DNA of 64,000 bases from NCBI GenBank assembly GCA_958450325.1, contig OY288241.1, positions 44,777,978-44,841,977 of the forward strand, in the 5' to 3' direction. Position numbers and translations under genes: made by a program. Origin of the DNA: Agrostemma githago (Eukaryota > Streptophyta > Magnoliopsida > Caryophyllales > Caryophyllaceae). The notes under the pieces were generated by a model. The model was not told where the DNA came from, searched no databases, and was given only the letters and a program-made list of their open reading frames with translations. Below, piece by piece: positions 26,501 to 37,730 of this stretch; the stretch's first letter is position 1, and every line of letters starts with the position of its first letter.

Positions 26501-26845
26501 AGCAATTGAATTGAAGGCATACACATAAGTGATATTAAAATTCACCTTCCTATCAATATCCTGGACTGAACAATGGATGAGTTGAGATGTGTACTTATGA
26601 AACTGGATATGAAAGTGATTAGGGTCCCATAACACCCATATACGACCTCTAGGATGAGTATGACTATTTGTGGAGATACTCCACTTATTAAAACAATGGC
26701 TCATCACCTTATTCATATTGTGAGACTTGATCTTTGTCTCTAAAAGACCAAACAGGCCAATATTATTCAGTTCTAAGAATTTAGTAATATCATATTGCTT
26801 CTCCATCCTATTCATACCTCTCACATTCCAAAAACCAAAATTCAT
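23585..26845 (-). pseudogene. LINE ORF2: endonuclease - reverse transcriptase, two TGA stops
   Basis: One continuous frame of 1,087 codons interrupted by TGA at codon 343 (25817-25819) and codon 793 (24467-24469), with no frameshift. The N-terminus is an APE-type endonuclease: FWNVRG (N7), LLETK (E36), GGDFN (D140, N142), SRLDR (D199) and YDHNP (D225, H226; the usual Ser before Asp is Tyr). The linker carries the plant-LINE motif HWLKEGDANT just after the first stop. The reverse transcriptase spans about residues 455-770, with APGPDG, MDMQKAYD, LRQGDPLSP and the catalytic FVDD at about 690-693. The C-terminus (about 960-1025) resembles zf-RVT, but some expected cysteines look replaced (YCICG and HLYWERGYS). 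The ATG at 26845 is chosen because the endonuclease fold starts at once. The protein would nick DNA and prime cDNA synthesis. As it stands the frame encodes only a 342-residue endonuclease fragment. Confidence 0.9.
26842..26845 (-). promoter_or_regulatory. ATGA stop-start overlap of LINE ORF1 and ORF2
   Basis: The ORF1 stop TGA (26844-26842) and the ORF2 start ATG (26845-26843) share bases as ATGA. This geometry fits termination-reinitiation of translation, a mechanism established experimentally for some LINEs such as silkworm SART1. Its use here is inference. Confidence 0.75.
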
Positions 26846-28110
26846 GGGGATTTTTTATTAGAGAATGTAACTTTATTTCCCTCTCCGGAGGACCGCTTTC
26901 TTGTGAGAATTTGCTTGAATGTAGGACTAAGATCCGCCCCATTACCAGTCTCCACAAGCATACTGGTATTTTGGTCTGAATCCTTCACCCTCAATCCACT
27001 TTCTTTCAGCACTGGAGCATTGATGCTTAACTGGTTCCTCTCAATCTCCACACCTTTCTTAGGAAGTTCTGGATAATTAATGATAGCTGCAGGAGGTTCA
27101 ATAATCGTATCCTGTACCTGCGCCTTATCCTTCTGCTTATCCACTATCTTCCACACCTTCTGTTTCCTAACTTCAGGTTTGCGGATTTGGGAACGATAGT
27201 CCCTCTTTTCATGTCCCACGCTCTTACAGCCTTCACAAATTGTAGGTTTCCAATCATATTCTACCTTAATCTTAATTAAGGACCCATTCTCATCTTTGAA
27301 ATGCAGACATTCAGGAAACAGTTGACCCATTTTAACCTCTACTAGCACCCTTGCGAAACCAAGCCTTGTCTTTTGAGTAGTGGCCTCATCTCTCTTGATC
27401 ATATGCCCGATAATACCCGCTATCTTGCTCAGGATTGTGCCCCAAAACTTTAGGGGTAACTTATGAAGTCGGATCCAAATTGGCATCACTTTCACCTCCT
27501 CCTTCTCCAAATCAATATCAGGTTTCCACTCCTTAATGATTACAGGTTTATTATGATAACCAGCTTGTAACACAATGTTCTTAATAGCTTCAGTAGGAAA
27601 CTGTACCAGAAAGACTCCATTAGGCATGAAAGAAATCTTATCGATATTGTGCATTTTCCATACCCTTTTCAGATAACCATCCAGAACTTGCCATGGAGGG
27701 TTCGCCCCAACTACAAACCCATAGACAGCTGTCTTCCAGTATTCAATCTCCGGTTGGACATCATCCATCTCCAACTGCAGTATATCATCATTTGGCTCTT
27801 GAACTATCTTATTCCCTTGTCTAGTAAACCATGCCCCTCCATCATCGTTAATATCCGCACCAGATTGGATAGGAGATTGCACTGAGTCATCCATAGTAAT
27901 ATCGTCGACATCCTCTTCGTCATAATCCTGGATATCGTATGAGGGCATACCCATGATGTCCTGCATGGATTTCTCCCATAAGGGTACGTCCAAGTCAGGA
28001 TTCGAACCAAAGATGCTCCCTTTACGCTTCTCATTATCTTCAGTCCTCCTCTTCTGCCTTCGCTTAGTGATGTTATGAAGCGGCGAGCCCGGCGAGGATG
28101 ATCGAACCAT
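26842..28110 (-). CDS. LINE ORF1 protein (DUF4283 + zinc knuckle)
   Basis: An intact 422-residue frame encoding the nucleic-acid-binding, gag-like protein of a plant L1 element, expected to coat the element RNA. Residues 16-30 are strongly basic (KRRQKRR and neighbours) and may be a nuclear-localisation signal. Residues 55-120 are acidic. About 120-290 matches the DUF4283 pattern of plant LINE ORF1 proteins, including the conserved MPIWIRLHKLP stretch at 209-219. A zinc knuckle follows at 292-305: C292, C295 and H300 are present, but the fourth ligand is Tyr305, so CCHC has become CCHY. The start at 28110 is the first ATG after a leader of about 82 bp. The stop overlaps the ORF2 start. The lost ligand suggests impaired RNA binding even though the frame is open. 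Confidence 0.88.
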   Translation of the reverse strand: MVRSSSPGSPLHNITKRRQKRRTEDNEKRKGSIFGSNPDLDVPLWEKSMQDIMGMPSYDIQDYDEEDVDDITMDDSVQSPIQSGADINDDGGAWFTRQGNKIVQEPNDDILQLEMDDVQPEIEYWKTAVYGFVVGANPPWQVLDGYLKRVWKMHNIDKISFMPNGVFLVQFPTEAIKNIVLQAGYHNKPVIIKEWKPDIDLEKEEVKVMPIWIRLHKLPLKFWGTILSKIAGIIGHMIKRDEATTQKTRLGFARVLVEVKMGQLFPECLHFKDENGSLIKIKVEYDWKPTICEGCKSVGHEKRDYRSQIRKPEVRKQKVWKIVDKQKDKAQVQDTIIEPPAAIINYPELPKKGVEIERNQLSINAPVLKESGLRVKDSDQNTSMLVETGNGADLSPTFKQILTRKRSSGEGNKVTFSNKKSP

Positions 28111-28192
28111 CGTGTCTCAACCGTCCAGCCAATTCGCCTCCTCTTCGTCGCTTTACTAGGGCAAAATTTATTCGTTCCTTTTGGGGTAAGCT
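28111..28192 (-). other. LINE 5' leader
   Basis: An 82-bp non-satellite stretch between the right target-site duplication and the ORF1 start. It is short for a plant L1 leader, so minor 5' truncation cannot be excluded. I see no TATA box; LINE promoters are internal and usually lack one. Confidence 0.6.
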
Positions 28193-28207
28193 GAGATTGT
28201 CAGAAAC
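28193..28207 (+). repeat. Target-site duplication of the LINE, right copy
   Basis: GAGATTGTCAGAAAC repeats the 15 bases found at the other end of the LINE with one mismatch. The satellite is therefore set back in phase by 15 bp across the element. A simple insertion without duplication would continue the phase. Confidence 0.8.
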
Positions 28208-31200
28208 TATTTCCAAGAAAGTCCAGGGAAAAAGATTTGTCCCAAAGAACAGTCCAGAGATAGTAAAAAACTGTCTCGATAAAAGTCCACGGACAAAGAT
28301 CCGTCCCAAATAACAGTCCAGATATAGTCGGAAACTGTCTCGAAGAAAGTCCAGGGACAAAGTTCCGTCCCAAAGAACAGTCAAGAGAAAGTCGGCAACT
28401 GTTTCAAAGAAAGTTCCGGGACAAAGATCTGTCCCAAAGAACAGTCCAGAGATAGTCGGAAACTATCTCAAAGAAAGCCCAGGGACAAAGATCCGTCCCA
28501 AAGAACAGTCTAGAGATAGTGGAAAACTGTGACGAAGAAAGTCCAGGGACAAAGATCCGTCCCAAATAATAGTTCAGAGATTGTCAAAAACTGTCTCGAT
28601 AAAAGTCCAAGGACAAAGATCCGTCCCAAATAACAGTCCAGAGATAGTCAGAAACTGTCTCGAAGAAAGTTCAGGGACAAAGATCCATCCAAAAGAAGAG
28701 TCCAGAGATAGTCGGAAACTGTCTCGAAGAAAGTCCAGGGACAAAGACCCATCCCAAAGAACAGTCCAAAGATTGTCGGAAACTGTCTCGAAGAATTTCC
28801 AGAGACAAAGATCCGTCTTAAAGAATAGTCCAGAGATAGTCGGAAACTATCTCGAAGAAAGTCCAGGGACAAAGATCCGTCCCAAAGAATAGTCCTGAGA
28901 TAGTCGCCAACTATATAGAAGAAAGTCCAGGGACAAAGATCTGTTCCAAATAACAGTCCAGAGATAGTTGGAAACTATCTCCAAGAAAGTCCAGGGACAA
29001 AGATCCGTCCCAAAGGATAATCCAGAGATAGTTGGAAACTATCTCCAAGAAAGTCCAGGGACAAAGATCCGTCCCAAAGAACAGTCTAGAGATTCTCGGA
29101 AACTGTCTCGAAGAATGTCCAGGGACAAAGATCCGTCCCAAAAAATAGTCCATCGATAGTCGGAAACAGTCTCGAAGAAAGTCCAGGGACAAAGATCCGT
29201 CCCATATAACTGTCCAGAGATTGTCGGAAACTATCTCCAAGAAAGTCCAAGGACAAAGATCTGTCCCAAAGAACAGTCCAGAGATAGTCGATAACTGTCT
29301 CGATAAAAGTCCACGGACAAAGATCCGTCCCAAATAACAGTCCAGAGATAGTCGAAAACTGTCTCGAAGAAAGTCCAGGGACAAAGATCCGTCCCAAAGA
29401 ACAGTCAAGAGAAAGTCGGCAACTGTCTCAAAGAAAGTTCCGGGACAAAGATCTGTCCCAAAGAACAGTCCAGAGATAGTCAGAAACTATCTCAAAGAAA
29501 GCCCCGGGACAAAGATCCGTCCCAAAGAACAGTCCAGAGATAGTGGAAAACTGTGACGAAGAAAGTCCAGGGACAAAGATCTGTCCCAAATAACAGTCCA
29601 GAGATAGTCGGAAACTATCTCGAAGAAAGTCCAGGGACAAAGATCCGTCCCAAAGAACTGTCAAGAGAAAGTCGGCAATTGTCTCAAAGAAAGTTCCGGG
29701 ACAAAGATCCGTCCCAAAGAACAGTCTAGAGATAGTGGAAAATTGTGACGAAGAAAGTCCAGGGACAAAGATCCGTCCGAAATAATAGTCCAGAGATAGT
29801 CGAAAACTGTCTCGATAAAAGTCCAAGGACAATAATACGTCCCAAATAACAGTCCAGAGATAGTCGGAAACTGTCTCGAAGAAAGTCCAGGGACAATGAT
29901 CCATCCCAAAGAATAATCCAGAGATAGACGGAAACTGTCTCGAAGAAAGTCCAGGGATAATGACCCATCCCAAAGAACAGTCAAGAGATTGTCGGAAACT
30001 GTTTCGAAGAATGTCCAGAGACAAAGATCCGTCTTACAGAATAGTCCAGAGATAGTCGGAAGCTGTCTCGAATAAAGTCCAGGGACAAAGATCCATCCCA
30101 AAGAATAGTCCTGAGATAGTCGCCAACTCTATAGAAGAAAGTCCAGGGACAAAAATCCGTTCCAAATAACAGTCCAGAGATAGTCGGAAACTATCTCCAA
30201 GAAAGTCCAGGGACAAAGTTCCGTCACAAAGAATAGTCCAGAGATAGTTGGAAACTATCTCCAAGAAAGTTCCGGGACAAAGATCCGTCCCAAAGAACAG
30301 TCTAGAGATAGTGGAAAACTGTGACGAAGAAAGTCCAGGGACAAAGATCCATCCCAAAGAATAGTCCAGAGATAGACAGAAACTGTCTCGAAGAAATTCC
30401 AAGGACAATGACCCATCCCAAAGAACAGTCCAGAGATTGTCGGAAACTGTCTCGAAGAATGTCCAGAGACAAAGATCCGTCTTAAAGAATGGTCCAGAGA
30501 TAGTCGCCAACTATATAGAAGAAAGTCTTGGGACAAAGATCCGTTCCAAATAACAGTCAAGAGATAGTCGAAAACTATCTCCAAGAAACTCCAAGGACAA
30601 AGATCCGTCCCAAAGAATAGTCCAGGGATAGTTGGAAACTATCTCCAAGAAAGTCCAGGGACAAAGATCCGTCCCAAAGAACAGTCTAGAGATTCTCGGA
30701 AACTGTGTCGAAGAATGTCCAGGGACAAAGATCCGTCCCAAAAAATAGTCCATCGATAGTCGGAAACTGTCTCGAAGATAGTCCAGGGTCAAAGATCCGT
30801 CCCAAAGAATATTCCAGAGATAGTTTCCAACTGTATAAAAGAAAGTCCAGGGACAAAGATCCGTCCCAAATAACAGTCCAGAGATTGTCAGAAACTATCT
30901 CAAAGAAAGCCCAGGGACAAAGATCCGTCCCAAAGAACAGTCCAGAGATAGTGGAAAACTGTGACGAAGAAAGTCCAGGGACAAAGATCCGTCCCAAATA
31001 ATAGTTCAGAGATTGTCAAAAACTGTCTGATAAAAGTCCAAGGACAAAGATCCGTCCCAAATAACAGTCCAGAGATAGTCAGAAACTGTCTCGAAGAAAG
31101 TTCAGGGACAAAGATCTGTCCCAAAGAACAGTCCAGAGATAGTCGGAAACTATGTCAAAGAAAGCCCAGGGACAAGGATCCGTCCCAAAGAACAGTCCAG

Positions 31201-31492
31201 ACATAGTGGAAAACTGTGACGAAGAAAGTCCAGGGACGAAGATCCGTCCCAAATAATAGTCCAGAGATAGTCGAAAACTGTCTCGATAAAAGTCCAAGGA
31301 CAAAGATCCGTCCCAAATAATAGTCCAGAGATAGTCAGAAACTGTCTCGAAGAAAGTCCAGGGACAAAGATCCATCCCAAAGAATAGTCCAGAGATAGTC
31401 GGAAACTGTCTCGAAGAAAGTCCAGGGACAAAGACCCATCCCAAAGAACAGTCCAAAGATTGTCGGAAACTTTCTCGAAGAATTTCAAGAGA

Positions 31493-34072
31493 CAAAGATC
31501 CGTCTTAAAGAATAGTCCAGAGATAGTCGGAAACTGTCTCGGAGAAAGTCCAGGGACAAAGATCTGTCCCAAAGAATAGTCCTGAGATAGTCGCCAACTA
31601 TATAGAAGAAAGTCCAGGGACAAAGATCCGTTCCAAATAACAGTCCAGAGATAGTTGGAAACTATCTCCAAGAAAGTCCAGGGACAAAGATCCGTCCCAA
31701 AGGATAGTCCAGAGATAGTTGGAAACTATCTCCAAGAAAGTCCAGGGACAAAGATCCGTCCCAAAGAACAGTCCAGAGATTCTCGGAAACTGTCTCGAAG
31801 AATGTCCAGGGACAAAGATCTTTCAAAAAAAATAGTCCATTGATAGTCGGAAACGGTCTCGAAGAAAGTCCAGGGACAAAGATCCGTCCCAAAGAACATC
31901 CTAGAGATAGTTTCCAACTGTATAAAAGAAAGTCCAGGGACAAAGATCCGTCCCATATAACAATCCAGAGATTGTCGGAAACTATCTCCAAGAAAGTCCA
32001 AGGACAAAGATCTGTCCCAAAGAACAGTCCAAAGATAGTCGAAAACTGCCTCAATAAAAGTCCACGGACAAAGATCCGTCCCAAATAACAGTCCAGAGAT
32101 AGTCGCAAACTGTCTCGAAGAAAGTCCAGGGACAAAGATCCGTCCCAAAGAACAGTCAAGAGAAAGTCGGCAACTGTCTCAAAGAAAGTTCCGGGACAAA
32201 GATCTGTCCCAAAGAACAGTCCAGAGATAGTCAGAAACTATCTCAAAGAAAGCCCAGGGACAAAGATCCGTCCCAAAGAAAAGTCCAGAGATAGTGGAAA
32301 ACTGTGACGAAGAAAGTCCAGGGACAATGATCTGTCCCAAATAACAGTCCAGAGATAGTCGGAAACTATCTCGAAGAAAGTCCAGGGACAAAGATCTGTT
32401 CCAAAGAACTGTCAAGAGAAAGTCGGCAACTGTCTCAAAGAAAGTTCCGGGACAAAGATCCGCCCCAAAGAACAGTTTAGAGATATTGGAAAACTGTGAC
32501 GAAGAAAGTCCAGGGACAAAGATCCGTCCCAAATAATAGTCCAGAGATAGTCGAAAACTGTCTCGATAAAAGTCTAAGGACAAAGATACGTCCCAAATAA
32601 CAGTCCCGAGATAGTCGGAAACTGTATCGAAGAAAGTCCAGGGACAATGATCCATCCCAAAGAATAGTCCAGAGATAGACGGAAACTGTCTCGAAGAAAG
32701 TCCAGGGACAATGACCCATCCCTAAGAACAATCCATAGATTGTCGGAAACTGTCTCGAAGAATGTCCAGAGATAAAGATCCGTCTTAAAGAATAGTCCAG
32801 AGATAGTCGGAAACTGTCTCGGAGAAAGTCCAGGGACAAAGATCCGTCCCAAAGAATAGTCCTGAGATAGTCGCCAACTATATAGAAGAAAGTCCAGGGA
32901 CAAAGATCCGTTCCAAATAACAGTCCAGAGATAGTTGGAAACTATCTCCAAGAAAGTCCAGGGACAAAGATCCGTCTCAAAGGATAGTCCAGAGATAGTT
33001 GGAAACTATCTCCAAGAAAGTCCAGGGACAAAGATCCGTCCCAAAGAACAGTCCAGAGATTCTCGGAAACTGTCTCGAAGAATGTCCAGGGACAAAGATC
33101 TTTCAAAAAAAATAGTCCATTGATAGTCGGAAACGGTCTCGAAGAAAGTCCAGGGACAAAGATCCGTCCCAAAGAACATTCTAGAGATAGTTTCCAACTG
33201 TATAAAAGAAAGTCCAGGGACAAAGATCCGTCCCATATAACAATCCAGAGATTGTCGGAAACTATCTCCAAGAAAGTCCAAGGACAAAGATCTGTCCCAA
33301 AGAACAGTCCAAAGATAGTCGAAAACTGCCTCAATAAAAGTCCACGGACAAAGATCCGTCCCAAATAACAGTCCAAAGATAGTCGGAAACTGTCTCGAAG
33401 AAAGTCCAGGGACAAAGATCCGTCCCAAAGAACAGTCAAGAGAAAGTCGGCAACTGTCTCAAAGAAAGTTCCGGGACAAAGATCTGTCCCAAAGAACAGT
33501 CCAGAGATAGTCAGAAACTATCTCAAAGAAAGCCCAGGGACAAAGATCCGTCCTAAAGAAAAGTCCAGAGATAGTGGAAAACTGTGACGAAGAAAGTCCA
33601 GGGACAATGATCTGTCCCAAATAACAGTCCAAAGATAGTCGGAAACTATCTCGAAGAAAGTCCAGGGACAAAGATCTGTTCCAAAGAACTGTCAAGAGAA
33701 AGTCGGCAACTGTCTCAAAGAAAGTTCCGGGACAAAGATCCGCCCCAAAGAACAGTCTAGAGATATTGGAAAACTGTGACGAAGAAAGTCCAGGGACAAA
33801 GATCCGTCCCAAATAATAATCCAGAGATAGTCGAAAACTGTCTCGATAAAAGTTTAAGGACAAAGATACGTCCCAAATAACAGTCCAGAGATAGTCGGAA
33901 ACTGTTTCGAAGAAAGTCCAGGGACAATGATCCATCCCAAAGAATAGTCCAGAGATAGACGGAAACTGTCTCGAAGAAAGTCCAGGGACAATGACCCATC
34001 CCAAAGAACAATCCAGAGATTGTCGGAAACTGTCTCGAAGAATGTCCAGAGATAAAGATCCGTCTTAAAGAA
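31493..34072 (+). repeat. Tandem duplication of a 20-monomer block (1,280 bp)
   Basis: About two copies at an offset of 1,280 bp (20 x 64). Shared markers are CTCGGAGAAAGTCC, the poly-A monomer GATCTTTCAAAAAAAATAG (31818 and 33098), TAGTCGGAAACGGTCTCG and GACGAAGAAAGTCCAGGGACA followed by ATGATCTG. Scattered substitutions (for example ACATCCTAG versus ACATTCTAG at about 31907/33187) show it is not brand new. Confidence 0.82.
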
Positions 34073-34329
34073 TTGTCCAGAGATAGTCGGAAACTGTCTC
34101 AAATAAAGTCCAGGGACAAAGATCCATCCCAAAGAATTGTTCTAAGATAGTCGCCAACTATATAGAAGAAAGTCCAGGGACAAAAATCCATCCCAAAGAA
34201 TAGTCCGGAGATAGTCGCCAACTTTATAGAAGAAAGTCCAGGGACAAAGATCCGTTCCAAATAACAGTCCAGAGATAGTCAGAAACTATCTCCAAGAAAG
34301 TCCAGGGACAAAGATCCGTCCCAAAGAAT

Positions 34330-37300
34330 AGTCCAGAGATAGTTGGAAACTATCTCCAAGAAAGTTCCGGGACAAAGATCCGTCCCAAAGAACAGTCTAG
34401 AGATAGTGGAAAACTGTGACAAAGAAAGTCAAGGGACAAAGATACGTCCCAAATAATAGTCCAGAGATAGTCAAAAATTGTCTCGATAAAAGTCCAAGGA
34501 CAAAGATACGTCCCAAATAACAGTCCAGAGATAGTCGGAAACTGTCTCGAAGAAAGTCGAGGGACAAAGATCCATCCCAAAGAATAGTCCAGAGATAGAC
34601 GGAAACTGTCTCGAAGAAATTCCAAGGACAATGACCCATCCCAAAGAATAGTCCAGAGATTGTCGGAAACTGTCTCGAAGAATGTCCAGAGACAAAGATC
34701 CGTCTTAAAGAATAGTCCAGAGATCATCGGAAACTGTCTCGAAGAAAGTCCAGGGACAAAGATCCATCCCAAAGAATAGTCCTAAGATAGTCGCCAACTA
34801 TATAGAAGAAAGTCCAGGGACAAAAATCCATCCCAAAGAATAGTCCTGAGATAGTCGCCAACTATATAGAAGAAAGACCTGGTATAAAGATCCGTTCCAA
34901 ATAACAGTCCAGAGATAGTCGGAAACTATCTCCAAGAAAGTCCAGGGACAAAGATTCGTCCCAAAGAACAGTCCAAAGATTCTCGGAAACTATCTCGAAG
35001 AATGTCCAGGGACAAAGATCCGTCCCAAAAAATAGTCCATCGATAGTCGGAAACTGTCTCAAAGATAGTCCATGGTCAAAGATCCGTCCCAAAGAATATT
35101 CCAGAGATAGTTTCCAACTGTATAAAAGAAAGTCCAGGGACAAAGATCCGTCCCAAATAACAGTCCAGAGATTGTCGGAAACTATTTCCAAGAAAGTCCA
35201 GGGACAAAGATTTGTCCCAAAGAACAGTCCAGAGATAGTAAGAAACTGTCTCGATAAAAGTCTACGGACAAGGATCCGTCCTTAATAACAGTCCAGAGAT
35301 AGTCGGAAACTGTCTCGAAGAAAGTCCAGGGACAAAGATCCGTCCCAAAGAACAGTCAAGAGAAAGTCGGCAACTGTCTCAAAGAAAGTTCCGGGACAAA
35401 TATCTGTCCCAAAGAAAAGTCCAGAGATTGTCAGAAACTGTCTCGAAGAATGTCCAGAGATAAAGATCCGTCTTAAAGAATAGTCCAGAGATAGTCGGAA
35501 ACTGTCTCGAATAAAGTCCAGGGACAAAGATCCATCACAAAGAATAGTCCTAAGATAGTCGCCAACTATATAGAAGAAAGTCCAGGGACAAAAATCCATC
35601 CCAAAGAATAGTCCGGAGATAGTCGCCAACTCTATAGAAGAAATTCCAGGGACAAAGATCCGTTCCAAATTACAGTCCAGAGATAGTCGGAAACTATCTC
35701 CAAGAAAGTCCAGGGACAAAGATCCGTCCCAAAGAATAGTCCAGAGATAGTTGGAAACTATCTCCAAGAAAGTTCCGGGACAAAGATCCGTCCCAAAGAA
35801 CAGTCTAGAGATAGTGGAAAACTGTGACAAAGAAAGTCAAGAGACAAAGATCCGTCCCAAATAATAGTCCAGAGATAGTCAAAAACTGTCTCGATAAAAG
35901 TCCAAGGACAAAGATACGTCCCAAATAACAGTCCAGAGATAGTCGGAAACTGTCTCGAAGAAAGTCGAGGGACAAAGATCCATCCCAAAGAATAGTCCAG
36001 AGATAGACGGAAACTGTCTCGAAGAAATTCCAAGGACAATGACCCATCCCAAAGAACAGTCCAGAGATTGTCGGAAACTGTCTCGAAGAATGTCCAGAGA
36101 CAAAGATCCGTCTTAAAGAATAGTCCAGAGATAGTCGGAAACTGTCTCGAAGAAAGTCCAGGGACAAAGATCCATCCCAAAGAATAGTCCTAAGATAGTC
36201 GCCAACTATATAGAAGAAAGTCCAGGGACAAAGATCCATCCCAAAGAATAGTCCTGAGATAGTCGCCAATTATATAGAAGAAAGTCCTGGGATAAAGATC
36301 CGTTCCAAATAACAGTCCAGAGATAGTCGGAAACTATCTCCAAGAAAGTCCAGGGACAAAGATTTGTCCCAAAGAACAGTCCAAAGATTCTCGGAAACTA
36401 TCTCGAAGAATGTCTAGGGACAATGATCCATCCCAAAAAATAGTCCATCAATAGTCGGAAACTGTCTCGAAGATAGTCCAGGGTCAAAGATCCGTCCCAA
36501 AGAATATTCCAGAGATAGTTTCCAACTGTATAAAAGAAAGTCCAGGGACAAAGATCCGTCCCAAATAACAGTCCAGAGATTGTCGGAAACTATTTCCAAG
36601 AAACTCCAGGGACAAAGATTTGTCCCAAAGAACAGTCCAGAGATAGTAAAAAACTGTCTCGATAAAAGTCCACGGACAAGGATCCGTCCTTAATAACAGT
36701 CCAGAGATAGTCGGAAACTGTCTCGAAGAAAGTCCAGGGACAAAGATCCGTCCCAAAGAACAGTCCAGAGATAGTCGGAAACTGTCTCCAAGAAAGTTCC
36801 GGGACAAAGATCCGTCCCAAAGAACAGTTTAGAGATAGTGGAAAACTGTGACAAAGAAAGTCAAGGGACAAAGATCCGTCCCAAATAATAGTCCAGAGAT
36901 AGTCAAAAACTGTCTCGATAAAAGTCCAAGGACAAAGATACGTCCCAAATAACAGTCCAGAGATAGTCGGAAACTGTCTCGAAGAAAGTCGAGGGACAAA
37001 GATCCATCCCAAAGAATAGTCCAGAGATAGACGGAAACTGTCTCGAAGAAATTCCAAGGACAATGACCCATCCCAAAGAACAGTCCAGAGATTGTCGGAA
37101 ACTGTCTCGAAGAATGTCCAGAGACAAAGATCCGTCTTAAAGAATAGTCCAGATATAGTCGGAAACTGTCTCGAAGAAAGTCCAGGGACAAAGATCCATC
37201 CCAAAGAATAGTCCTAAGATAGTCGCCAACTATATCGAAGAAAGTCCAAGGACAAAGATCCATCCCAAAGAATAGTCCTGAGATAGTCGCCAACTATATA

Positions 37301-37730
37301 GAAGAAAGTCCTGGGATAAAGATCCGTTCCAAATAACAGTCCAGAGATAGTCGGAAACTATCTCCAAGAAAGTCCAGGGACAAAGATTCGTCCCAAAGAA
37401 CAGTCCAAAGATTTTCGGAAACTATCTCGAAGAATGTCCAGGGACAAAGATTCGTCCCAAAAAATAGTCCATCAATAGTCGGAAACTGTCTCGAAGATAG
37501 TCCAGGGTCAAAGATCCGTCCCAAAGAATATTCCAGAGATAGTTTCCAACTGTATAAAAGAAAGTCCAGGGACAAAGATCCGTCCCAAATAACAGTCCAG
37601 AGATTGTCGGAAACTATTTCCAAGAAACTCCAGGGACAAAGATTTGTCCCAAAGAACAGTCCAGAGATAGTAAAAAACTGTCTCGATAAAAGTCCACGGA
37701 CAAGGATCCGTCCTTAATAACAGTCCAGAG
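34330..37730 (+). repeat. Three related blocks at 22- and 16-monomer spacing
   Basis: The same series of monomer types appears three times. The second copy starts 1,408 bp (22 monomers) after the first, and the third 1,024 bp (16 monomers) after the second. Landmarks are the CCAAGGACAATGACCCATC monomer (about 34620, 36030 and 37055) and the AGTCCTGGGATAAAG monomer in copies 2 and 3 (about 36280 and 37310; copy 1 reads AGACCTGGTATAAAG at about 34874). The change of spacing implies loss or gain of monomers between exchanges. Confidence 0.78.

Larger units (their letters stand above)
23418..28192 (-). mobile_element. Nearly full-length L1-type LINE inserted in the satellite
   Basis: A 4.8-kb non-LTR retrotransposon on the minus strand. 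In element order it has a short 5' leader (28192-28111), ORF1 (28110-26842), ORF2 (26845-23585), a 3' UTR of about 150 bp and a terminal 11-base poly(A), read as a T-run at 23418-23428 on the plus strand. Satellite flanks it on both sides with a 15-bp target-site duplication, as expected from target-primed reverse transcription. It has no LTRs, and I see no RNase H domain after the zf-RVT region. The element is probably inactive, because ORF2 has two stop codons. The short leader may mean slight 5' truncation. Confidence 0.93.
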
